A program made the position numbers and the translations under genes. The notes beneath the pieces are model-generated. The model ran no database searches, was not told the DNA's origin, and worked only from the letters and a program-made list of their open reading frames with translations. From Bacteroidales bacterium (GTDB lineage: Bacteria; Bacteroidota; Bacteroidia; Bacteroidales; UBA932), in contig VSOK01000021.1 of assembly GCA_009774765.1 (NCBI GenBank), forward strand, positions 1 to 44,203: a DNA stretch of 44,203 nt, given 5' to 3'. This document shows, one piece after another, positions 33,052 to 40,337 of the stretch. How positions within the stretch are numbered: position 1 is the stretch's first letter; every line of letters begins with the position of its first letter.

Positions 33052-34260
33052 ATGAAAAAAATTTTTTATCTGATGTCGGTTGTATGCCTTATGATGGCTG
33101 CATCCTGTGAAAAGCCTGAGAATGGTAATAATGAAAAGCCTCAGACTGAGCCTCCTGTAGTTACTGTTCCTGAAGGTGTCAAGACTGCCGGAGCTGAACT
33201 TGTCCTTAAGGCTGAAGGGCTTGTAGAAGGAGCTGAATTTTATCTTAAGTCAGGAGAAGAAAAAATAACTCTTGATGGAGCAAAAGTATCCGCTTCAGGT
33301 GCTACCGTAAAACTTCCTTACTGTCTTGGAGAATATACTCTTTTTGTTAAGCAGGAAGGTGTCGAGGTTGAAATAGGCAAAATAACAATTGCCGTTACAG
33401 GTGTCGTGCTTCCTGAAAATGCCGTGTCCGCAGGTGATGAGATTACCATTGCAGGAAACGGTTTTGCTTCTGACGCGCTTATTTTTATCAATGGTATAGA
33501 GTCTGTGACTGCAGTTGAGGCTGCCGGAGTAAAAGTTACTGTTCCTGAAGGTGTCGTTGAAGGCGGCAACTCTGTTTCTGTAAAGCAGGCAGGTACTGAG
33601 CAGGAATTTGACGGCAAACTGAAGGTTGCATCTGAAGTTACTGCAGAAAAGAAAAACAGGACCTCAATAAACATAACTTATGGAGGAGATCCTTTTTTCA
33701 GTATTTCAGCCGTATATAGGGACGGTGAGCCTGTTGAAATGACTTCTGATTTTTTGGGAACATCGTCTACAACCCAGATAACGAAATCAGGAAATACATA
33801 CGAGTTTTCCGGTGATGTAAACTGGTCATTTACAGTTGAAAACGGCAGGGTTGAAAAATTTATATACGAAGGGTCTGAGCTTCCTTGGACATACAATTCT
33901 GACGGTCAGCTGACAGAGTTCTATACTGATAATGAATATCTTTATAAATTGGATTATGAGGATGGCAATTGTGTCTCTTTCGGATCTTTGTATGAGAATC
34001 CTGATATGCTTGTGACCAATCCTTATGAAATAGATTTTGGAACAGTATGGGGTGCGTTGATGTATGTGGACGGGAATTGTGATATTTTATATTCCGCTAT
34101 TCTTTTCGGATGGGTCGGAAATCCTTCAAAACGTTATCCTTCTGTGAATGTTGATGAGGGAGACCGTCTGCCTTATGTCTATAAATTTGATAACGACGGC
34201 TATGCTACAAGTATGGCAGTAGAGGGCTTTATGGAGGTTGTCTGCGAGTATGAAAAATAA
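33052..34260 (+). CDS. IPT/TIG-like repeat lipoprotein (DUF4595-like C-terminus)
   Basis: 402 residues. The signal ends MAASC (Cys at about 19). Two IPT/TIG-like Ig domains are visible (about 35-115 and 118-195; AGDEITIAGNGFASDALIFI, VPEGVVEGGNSVSVKQAG), both rich in Val/Gly/Ala. The C-terminal region (SINITYGGDPFFSISAVYRD, WTYNSDGQLTEFYTDNEY) has short YD-like repeats resembling DUF4595. It is the last gene of the SusC/SusD operon, 32 bp after the TlpA gene, and ends just before a strong terminator. It is probably a surface-exposed binding protein; no enzyme motif is seen. Confidence 0.75.
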   Translation: MKKIFYLMSVVCLMMAASCEKPENGNNEKPQTEPPVVTVPEGVKTAGAELVLKAEGLVEGAEFYLKSGEEKITLDGAKVSASGATVKLPYCLGEYTLFVKQEGVEVEIGKITIAVTGVVLPENAVSAGDEITIAGNGFASDALIFINGIESVTAVEAAGVKVTVPEGVVEGGNSVSVKQAGTEQEFDGKLKVASEVTAEKKNRTSINITYGGDPFFSISAVYRDGEPVEMTSDFLGTSSTTQITKSGNTYEFSGDVNWSFTVENGRVEKFIYEGSELPWTYNSDGQLTEFYTDNEYLYKLDYEDGNCVSFGSLYENPDMLVTNPYEIDFGTVWGALMYVDGNCDILYSAILFGWVGNPSKRYPSVNVDEGDRLPYVYKFDNDGYATSMAVEGFMEVVCEYEK

Positions 34261-34282
34261 TGCTTTGCAGCAATAAATAATG

Positions 34283-34316
34283 AAAACGGAGCCGTCATAA
34301 AGCGGCTCCGTTTTTT
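34283..34316. terminator. Bidirectional rho-independent terminator
   Basis: A perfect 12-bp stem, AAAACGGAGCCG (34283-34294) with CGGCTCCGTTTT (34303-34314), encloses an 8-nt loop and is followed by T residues. The A-run on the other side makes it work from the minus strand too. It lies between the convergent SusC-operon end and the DUF4923 gene. Confidence 0.92.
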
Positions 34317-34331
34317 ATGTGTTCATCTGTA

Positions 34332-34943
34332 TTATTCTTTCCTCTTTACCTGGAAACCTATTTTCATACCGTCATAGCCGGATGCTATGGAAGAAAGGGA
34401 TTTGAGTGTAGTGTTGCTGGATGATGCGGAAATCTTGCCGATGAATTCCAGAAGTTTGTCCGCATTGAAAAGCAGGTCCATATCGTTGGCATTGACAGAC
34501 AGAGCCGCTTTCATTTTCATCATATTGAGCGACTTGCCGTATTTCATTTCAATGCTTTTCCCGTCCGGTGATACGGAATATGTTCCTGTGACAGGTTTTC
34601 CTTTGAAAGTGGCGGCAAAAGTGCTGTCGGCTTTGAATTCATAGCTGAAAGTGCCTTCCTTGAGTCCGATTTTTTCTATATAGGTGTTCAGCTTTTTCTC
34701 TACTTCTCCTGCTGCAAGTGTGGCTGCCGTGTTCTTCAGGATATCGTCGCTCTCGAATTTCACCGCCGAACCGCAATAATTCCATTGTCCTGTGACATCA
34801 GACGGTATATTTATTCCTGTTACTGAGCTGATAGCGTCTTTTACAGCGGATGATTTCAATATATCTTTCAGTGATTGTGCGGATATTGTGCCTGAAATCA
34901 TAAGAAGTGACATTATTGTCACAATGGTTGTAATACTTTTCAT
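34332..34943 (-). CDS. DUF4923 family secreted protein
   Basis: 203 residues. A signal peptide ends ISGTISAQ (about 23). SLKDILKSSAVKDAISSVTG and VTGQWNYCGSAVKFESDD are typical of the DUF4923 family, predicted to be lipocalin-like periplasmic proteins of unknown function. The gene starts 11 bp after the stop of the ThiL-like gene on the same strand, so both share the promoter at 35989. No catalytic residues are recognised. Confidence 0.82.
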   Translation of the reverse strand: MKSITTIVTIMSLLMISGTISAQSLKDILKSSAVKDAISSVTGINIPSDVTGQWNYCGSAVKFESDDILKNTAATLAAGEVEKKLNTYIEKIGLKEGTFSYEFKADSTFAATFKGKPVTGTYSVSPDGKSIEMKYGKSLNMMKMKAALSVNANDMDLLFNADKLLEFIGKISASSSNTTLKSLSSIASGYDGMKIGFQVKRKE

Positions 34944-34954
34944 AGTGTTGTGTT

Positions 34955-35968
34955 TTATTCTTCATTTGTTTTCCATCCCTGTGCCTTCATAGGAAGTTCC
35001 AGGCCGTCAGGTGTCACGATGACCGCTCCGACTTCCGGCTTTGCCAGATGTCCGATTATGTCGAATGTCTGGAAGTCGTGACGGAACCGTTCATGTTTTC
35101 CTATAGGGATGGTGAAAAGCAGACGGCAGTCATCTCCTCCGTTCAGAGCCGCTGAAATAGGGTCTATGTCCAGTTCTCTGCCGAGTTCAAAGGTTTTTCC
35201 GGCAAACGGTATCTTGTCTACATAGATTTTCGCTCCGAGTCCGCTGTCGCGCACGAGTCTCTTGATCGTATCCGACAGTCCTTTGGTGACGAAATATCCG
35301 TATGACGGGATGATTTCCGCTTCTTCAAGCCGTCCGGTGATTCCGCTGTCAAGCGAAGGCTTGAGATATGCTCCTACAAGATGCCTGTAGTCGGAGAGTT
35401 CCGGCTGTTTTTTGTCGTCTTTTGTCTTTTCGAAATTCCTTTTTTCACGTTCAAGTATTTCAAATCCGAGATATGCCGCCCCGAGGTTGTCGGATACGCA
35501 TATAAGATCCATACTTTTGGCTGCCGGACGGCGTTTGCCTGACAGAAGCGATGTCTCTCCTGTAGCCGATACGGAAATGTACAGGCCGTTGCGTGAAGGG
35601 ACGAGATCAAGTGCGATTTTGGCGTATCCGTGTTCTTTGGCTGCGGTTACTGTCCCTTCCCATATTTCCTTTATCTGGCCGAAGTCAAGTTTGGATGAAA
35701 TCCCGAGAGAGACGGAAAGTGTCCTCGGGCGTGCCATTACTGCGTACAGCTCTCCCGTTACAGATATCACGCTTTTGTATCCGAGGTGTTTGAGAGGGAA
35801 ATATGTCAGGTCAAAGTCTATTCCTTCAAGCATTACTCTGGAATATTCTGAAATATAGCTCTTTCCGGATGTTTCAAACCGGCAGTCTTCAAAAGGTTTG
35901 TAGCCTGTTCCTTCAAAAAGTCTGGCAATTGCTTCGATCCTGCCGAGATTATAGAACGTTTCTTGCAT
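34955..35968 (-). CDS. ThiL/AIR-synthase-like protein (ATP-grasp-type PurM fold)
   Basis: 337 residues with the PurM/ThiL layout: LEGIDFDLTYFPLKHLGYKS (about 48-67) matches the ThiL signature, and AALNGGDDCRLLFT near 284-297 is the conserved second glycine-rich motif. Other expected ThiL residues are altered: the GDDAA motif reads FEDCRF, the S/T-D before LLLEG is SRVM, and the SDIYAM segment reads TGELYAV. These positions bind the metal-ATP in thiamine-monophosphate kinase, so this may be a catalytically changed paralog. It heads a two-gene minus-strand operon with DUF4923. A true ThiL or an unrelated PurM-family role remain possible. Confidence 0.7.
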   Translation of the reverse strand: MQETFYNLGRIEAIARLFEGTGYKPFEDCRFETSGKSYISEYSRVMLEGIDFDLTYFPLKHLGYKSVISVTGELYAVMARPRTLSVSLGISSKLDFGQIKEIWEGTVTAAKEHGYAKIALDLVPSRNGLYISVSATGETSLLSGKRRPAAKSMDLICVSDNLGAAYLGFEILEREKRNFEKTKDDKKQPELSDYRHLVGAYLKPSLDSGITGRLEEAEIIPSYGYFVTKGLSDTIKRLVRDSGLGAKIYVDKIPFAGKTFELGRELDIDPISAALNGGDDCRLLFTIPIGKHERFRHDFQTFDIIGHLAKPEVGAVIVTPDGLELPMKAQGWKTNEE

Positions 35969-35988
35969 ATATTTTGTTTATTGGACTG

Positions 35989-35996
35989 CAAATTTA
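35989..35996 (-). promoter_or_regulatory. Promoter -7 element for the ThiL-like/DUF4923 operon
   Basis: On the minus strand this reads TAAATTTG, an exact TAnnTTTG, 21 bp before the ATG at 35968. A convincing TTTG at -33 was not found. It is divergent from the tpx promoter, and the two share a ~110-bp intergenic region. Confidence 0.6.
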
Positions 35997-36030
35997 ATAA
36001 AAGTAGTGAAACTAAAGATAATGACCGCTT

Positions 36031-36061
36031 TTGAAAATATGGTCGGATTTAATAACTTTAC
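36031..36061 (+). promoter_or_regulatory. Promoter of the tpx-DUF4492-cydAB operon
   Basis: TTTG at 36031-36034 and TAACTTTA at 36054-36061 are separated by 19 bp, matching the Bacteroides -33/-7 layout with one deviation (A for G) in the -7 box. Transcription would start near 36068, about 12 bp before the tpx ATG at 36080. Confidence 0.55.
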
Positions 36062-36079
36062 AAATTAAAAATAAACGGT

Positions 36080-36580
36080 ATGGCAAATGTTACGTTTAAG
36101 GGGAATCCCGTGCAGTTGTGCGGAGACCTTCCAAAGAAAGGGGAGATCGCTCCGAAGTTCTGTGGAGTAAAAGGAGATCTCAGCACTGTCAATATTGAGG
36201 ATTACAGAGGAAAAAAGGTTGTTCTCAACATTTTTCCGAGTCTTGACACTGGTGTATGCGCCGCATCTGTACGTAAATTCAACCAGATGGCTTCATCGCT
36301 TGAAAATACTGTGGTATTGTGCCTTTCTAAGGACCTTCCTTTTGCCCAGTCAAGGTTCTGCACTGTTGAGGGGCTTGAAAATGTAGTGCCTCTCTCTATG
36401 TTCAGATGTAAGGGATTCAGTGAGAAGTACGGTTTGGAGATGGTTGACGGACCTTTGGAGGGACTGCTTGCAAGAGCCGTGATAACATTGGATGCAGAAG
36501 GCAGGATTCTTTATGTGCAGCTTGTCCCTGAAATTACTGAAGAGCCTGACTATCAGTCTGCCATTGCTTCAGTACAATAG
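36080..36580 (+). CDS. tpx: Thiol peroxidase (atypical 2-Cys peroxiredoxin)
   Basis: 166 residues, normal for Tpx. The peroxidatic cysteine is Cys60 in PSLDTGVCAASVRKFN, the resolving cysteine Cys94 in AQSRFCTVEGLENV; these match the canonical Tpx Cys60/Cys94 (E. coli Cys61/Cys95) pair. The N-terminal KGNPVQLCGDLPKKGEIAP is also typical. It reduces hydroperoxides with thioredoxin in the cytoplasm or periplasm; there is no signal peptide, so it is cytoplasmic here. It lies 9 bp before DUF4492 and cydAB, an oxygen-defence grouping. Confidence 0.95.
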   Translation: MANVTFKGNPVQLCGDLPKKGEIAPKFCGVKGDLSTVNIEDYRGKKVVLNIFPSLDTGVCAASVRKFNQMASSLENTVVLCLSKDLPFAQSRFCTVEGLENVVPLSMFRCKGFSEKYGLEMVDGPLEGLLARAVITLDAEGRILYVQLVPEITEEPDYQSAIASVQ

Positions 36581-36589
36581 ATTTCTGTT

Positions 36590-36826
36590 ATGTGGCTCCG
36601 GAGGAAGACAGTTGCAGTATGGAATTTTTATCTTGACGGCTTCCGCAATATGACCTGGGGAAAGGCTCTCTGGGTCGTTATTGTGTTGAAGCTGTTCATT
36701 ATGTTCGCTGTTTTGAGAGTATTCTTTTTCCAGCCTGTCCTTTCGGGGAAAACAGATGAAGAGAAAGGTGACATCGTTTTTGAAAATTTAACCCAACCCT
36801 ATTATGATAGAAACAGCTTTGATTGA
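36590..36826 (+). CDS. DUF4492 small membrane protein
   Basis: 78 residues with a single membrane helix (about 25-48, ALWVVIVLKLFIMFAVLRVF) after VWNFYLDGFRNMTWGK, the conserved DUF4492 phrase. Genes of this family sit before cydA in Bacteroidetes and epsilonproteobacteria, suggesting a small accessory of cytochrome bd, similar in role to CydX though not homologous as far as I can tell. Its 3' end overlaps cydA by 23 bases, so translation is coupled. Confidence 0.88.
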   Translation: MWLRRKTVAVWNFYLDGFRNMTWGKALWVVIVLKLFIMFAVLRVFFFQPVLSGKTDEEKGDIVFENLTQPYYDRNSFD

Positions 36827-38294
36827 CTGGTCAAGGGCGCAGTTCGCCTTGACAGCCTGCTATCATTGGATTTTTGTCCCTCTGACTTTGGGACTTGCCG
36901 TCATTATGGCGGTTATGGAAACCATATATTTCATCAGAAAAGATGACTTCTGGAAAAAGACAGCCCAGTTCTGGATGAAGATGTTTGGAATCAATTTCGC
37001 TGTCGGTATCGCTTCGGGACTTATTCTTGAGTTTGAATTCGGAACCAACTGGAGCAATTATTCCTGGTTTGTAGGAGATATTTTCGGTGCTCCTCTCGCC
37101 ATTGAAGGCATACTTGCCTTCTTTATGGAAGCGACTTTCGTGGCGGTGATGTTTTTCGGATGGGACAAAGTCGGAAAGAAGTTTCATCTGGCATCGACCT
37201 GGCTTACGGGAATCGGGGCCTCGATTTCCGCTCTTTGGATACTTGTCGCAAACGCTTGGATGCAGCACCCTGTCGGTATGGAATTCAATCCGGACACTGT
37301 CCGAAATGAGATGGTTGATTTCTGGGCAGTGCTGTCGAATCCTGTTGCGGTAAGCAAATTTTTCCATTCTGTATTGAGCGGATGGATGACAGGTGCCGTA
37401 TTTGTCATCGGCATAAGCTGCTGGTATCTTCTTAAGAAAAGAGAGACAAGATTCGCGCTTGCGAGCATCAGGGTAGCCGCGTCTGTCGGCATAATCGGAA
37501 CATTTGCCGTAATGTTCACTGGAGACAGTGCCGCTGTGCACGTGGCCAAGTATCAGCCGATGAAGCTGGCTGCTGCCGAGGGACTTCTGGACGGAGGCAC
37601 CCGCGCGCCTTTTTCTGTTGTCCCAGGAGTCGAGATACCAGGTCTTCTGTCCATACTTGCGACTCACGACATAGACGGATTTGTGCCGGGAATCAATGAT
37701 ATCCTTGACGGATATGTTGATCCTGACGGAAATGAGGTGCTTTCCGCTGAGGCGAAGATGTATCGGGGAGATATGGCCTTGAGGGCGTTCAGGGTTTACC
37801 GTCAGCTGAAGGATACACAGCCTGAAGCGGCGGCACAGGTAAGGAAGGTGCTTGATGAGAATGCCGAATATTTCGGATACGGATATATAGAAGACAGGGA
37901 GGAGCTCGTGCCGCCTGTATGGCTTGTATACTGGCCTTTCAGGATAATGGTCGGCTTGGGTTCATTCCTGCTGCTGGTGATGATACTGGTGTTGTGGTTT
38001 GAACGTAAAGGACGTATGGCCGGATTGCGCTGGCTTCAGTGGGTGGCTCTGCTGTCCATTCCTTTGGTATATCTTGCCGGACAGGCCGGATGGATTGTCG
38101 CTGAGGTCGGAAGACAGCCGTGGGCTATACAGGACCTTCTTCCTGTAAAAGCTGCCGTGTCAAGTCTCAGCACGGGGGCGGTAAAGACCACTTTCTTTAT
38201 ATTTGTGGCTATTTTTGCCCTGTTCCTTGCAATAGAGGTAAGAATACTTGTCAAGGCTATAAAGAAGGGGCCGGCCGTGGAGGAGATTGAATAA
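36804..38294 (+). CDS. cydA: Cytochrome bd ubiquinol oxidase subunit I
   Basis: 496 residues. The start MIETALIDWSRAQFALTACYHWIFVPLTLG is given as MIETALIDWSRAQF then YHWIFVPLTLG, with heme ligand His21. A second conserved His lies in SKFFHSVLSGWM (His186 equivalent), and the Met ligand of heme b558 is in FRIMVGLG. The Q-loop region includes GLLSILATHDIDGF; VAEVGRQPWAIQDLLP is the typical C-terminal GRQPW motif. Nine or so membrane helices are expected. It reduces oxygen to water with menaquinol. The loop is short-form (E. coli CydA is 522 residues). Confidence 0.97.
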   Translation: MIETALIDWSRAQFALTACYHWIFVPLTLGLAVIMAVMETIYFIRKDDFWKKTAQFWMKMFGINFAVGIASGLILEFEFGTNWSNYSWFVGDIFGAPLAIEGILAFFMEATFVAVMFFGWDKVGKKFHLASTWLTGIGASISALWILVANAWMQHPVGMEFNPDTVRNEMVDFWAVLSNPVAVSKFFHSVLSGWMTGAVFVIGISCWYLLKKRETRFALASIRVAASVGIIGTFAVMFTGDSAAVHVAKYQPMKLAAAEGLLDGGTRAPFSVVPGVEIPGLLSILATHDIDGFVPGINDILDGYVDPDGNEVLSAEAKMYRGDMALRAFRVYRQLKDTQPEAAAQVRKVLDENAEYFGYGYIEDREELVPPVWLVYWPFRIMVGLGSFLLLVMILVLWFERKGRMAGLRWLQWVALLSIPLVYLAGQAGWIVAEVGRQPWAIQDLLPVKAAVSSLSTGAVKTTFFIFVAIFALFLAIEVRILVKAIKKGPAVEEIE

Positions 38295-38309
38295 TTTTAC
38301 CGTAAAACG

Positions 38310-39464
38310 ATGCTTCTTATGTTTACTTACGAATTTCTTCAACAATATTGGTGGTTTGTCGTGTCGCTTCTCGGAGGACTGCTTGTCTTCCTGCTTTTTG
38401 TACAAGGCGGCAACGCTATGATCTTTCTGGCTGGCAAGACGGAGGAGGAACGTCAGCTGATAGTCAATTCTACAGGACGTAAATGGGAATTTACCTTCAC
38501 TACATTAGTGACTTTCGGTGGAGCTTTCTTCGCTTCTTTCCCTCTGTTCTACAGCACGAGCTTCTCAGGTGCATATTGGGTATGGATACTTATTCTGATA
38601 ACATTCGTCTTCCAGGCCGTTTCATACGAATTTCAGACAAAGGCCGGAAATATTATCGGCAAAAATGCTTTCCGTACATTCCTTGTCATCAACGGATGCC
38701 TCGGGCCGCTTCTTATCGGTACGGCAGTAGGAACTTTCTTTACAGGGTCGGATTTTGTTGTCAACAAGGATGCTGTAGGCGATAGCCTGGCTCCTGCAAT
38801 CAGCAGCTGGGGCAGTGCCTGGCACGGTCTTGAAGCTGTCGCGAATCCTTGGAATGTAGTGCTCGGGCTTGCCGTGATGTGCCTTGCGATGTGTCTTGGA
38901 ATACTTTATATGCTGAACAACATCAAAGACAGTGAGCTTGAAAAGAATCTCCGCTCGCAGCTGATTCCCTGCAGCTTGAATTTTGTCCTGTTCTTCGTGA
39001 CGTTCCTTGCCTACATTCTTGGCAGCAGAGGATTTGCGGTTGACGGGAACGGACGTGTCTTTATGGAAGAATACAAATATCTGCACAATTTCATCCAGAT
39101 GCCGGTGGTGTCCGCTGTCTTTATTGCCGGGGTTGTGCTTGTCCTCTATGGTCTTTTCAGGACATTATTGAGACCGGGTTACCGTAAGGGTATATGGTTC
39201 TCAGGTGCGGGGACAGTGCTTGCCGTAATGGGGTTGTTTTTTGTCGCTGGGTATAACGGAACATCATATTATCCTTCTTCTTCCGATCTGCAGAGCTCTT
39301 TGACGCTGTCCAACAGCTGTTCGAGCGAGTTTACCCTGAAGGTGATGACATACGTGTCCTTTATAATACCGTTTGTGTTAGCCTATATAGTGTATGCATG
39401 GAGGTCGATAGACAGGAAATCCCTGACGAAAAAAGAGCTTCAGGATACAGGACACAAATATTAG
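38310..39464 (+). CDS. cydB: Cytochrome bd ubiquinol oxidase subunit II
   Basis: 384 residues with eight or nine membrane helices. MFTYEFLQQYWWFVVSLLGG opens the protein (in-frame ATG at 38319 is an alternative start). Conserved CydB phrases include GRKWEFTFTTLVTFGGAFFA and WVWILILITFVFQAVSYEFQ. It pairs with CydA to form the oxidase; it is 15 bp downstream of cydA. Together they allow respiration at very low oxygen, common in gut Bacteroidales. Confidence 0.95.
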   Translation: MLLMFTYEFLQQYWWFVVSLLGGLLVFLLFVQGGNAMIFLAGKTEEERQLIVNSTGRKWEFTFTTLVTFGGAFFASFPLFYSTSFSGAYWVWILILITFVFQAVSYEFQTKAGNIIGKNAFRTFLVINGCLGPLLIGTAVGTFFTGSDFVVNKDAVGDSLAPAISSWGSAWHGLEAVANPWNVVLGLAVMCLAMCLGILYMLNNIKDSELEKNLRSQLIPCSLNFVLFFVTFLAYILGSRGFAVDGNGRVFMEEYKYLHNFIQMPVVSAVFIAGVVLVLYGLFRTLLRPGYRKGIWFSGAGTVLAVMGLFFVAGYNGTSYYPSSSDLQSSLTLSNSCSSEFTLKVMTYVSFIIPFVLAYIVYAWRSIDRKSLTKKELQDTGHKY

Positions 39465-39497
39465 AGACCTATACGAAGTATAAAAATCTGTAATTAT

Positions 39498-40337
39498 ATG
39501 AAAAAAGTATTTTTATTGCTTGCAGCTGTGGTGATGCTGCACAATCCTATGTTTGCCGGCAAGCCCGAAGGTAAACAGACTCTTACGGTAATGTCCTATA
39601 ACATCAGGAACGGAGAGGCCAATGACGGGACAAATTCGTGGAGATACCGCTGCCCGGCTACGATATATATGCTGAGGGACCAGAATCCGGATATCTTCGG
39701 TGTGCAGGAGGCATATAGCTATCAGGTGGAATTCATTACCGAAAACCTCAGGAACTACAAGTCGGTCGGAGTCGGCAGGGAAGACGGAAAGAAGGACGGT
39801 GAGCACATGTCCATCTTCTACAACAAAAAGACTGTTTCCCTTGTCAAATGGGGTACTTTCTGGCTGTCCGAGACTCCAGAGGAGCCTTCTACAGGATGGG
39901 ATGGAGCGTGCCGCAGGACAGCGACCTGGGCTCTGATGAAATGCAGGAAGACCGGCAAAAAGTTCTATTATGTGAATACTCATCTTGACCATGTGGGGAA
40001 GACTGCACAGAGGGAAGGTCTGGCCCTTATCGTAAACAGGATAGCAAAGATAAATCCTGAGGGTTATCCTATGGTGCTTACAGGTGATTTCAATGTCACT
40101 CCTGATGATGCTATCCTCACTGATCTCGACAAGATTATGCAGAGCTGCCGTATAGCGGCTGAGAAGACCGACAATTCCGGAACATTCAACGGGTGGGGAC
40201 ACCACAGCGAAGTCATAGATTATATCTATATCTCAGGCTTCAGCGGATGTGAGGAATTTACGGTAGTCCGCAAGCCATACGCTGACTTCAAATTCATATC
40301 AGATCACTATCCTGTGAAGGCGGAACTTATTTTCTGA
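39498..40337 (+). CDS. Secreted endonuclease/exonuclease/phosphatase-family protein
   Basis: 279 residues with a signal peptide (about 1-20, cleavage after MFA). The EEP fold motifs are all present: Asn35 in SYNIRNG, Glu71 in FGVQEAY, His162 and Asp164 in NTHLDHVG, Asp197 and Asn199 in TGDFNVTP, and Asp269-His270 in ISDHYPV. The substrate may be a phosphodiester such as nucleic acid or a phospholipid/sugar phosphate; family members in Bacteroidales are rarely characterised. It lies downstream of cydB and ends in an 11-base tail-to-tail overlap with dnaE. Confidence 0.92.
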   Translation: MKKVFLLLAAVVMLHNPMFAGKPEGKQTLTVMSYNIRNGEANDGTNSWRYRCPATIYMLRDQNPDIFGVQEAYSYQVEFITENLRNYKSVGVGREDGKKDGEHMSIFYNKKTVSLVKWGTFWLSETPEEPSTGWDGACRRTATWALMKCRKTGKKFYYVNTHLDHVGKTAQREGLALIVNRIAKINPEGYPMVLTGDFNVTPDDAILTDLDKIMQSCRIAAEKTDNSGTFNGWGHHSEVIDYIYISGFSGCEEFTVVRKPYADFKFISDHYPVKAELIF

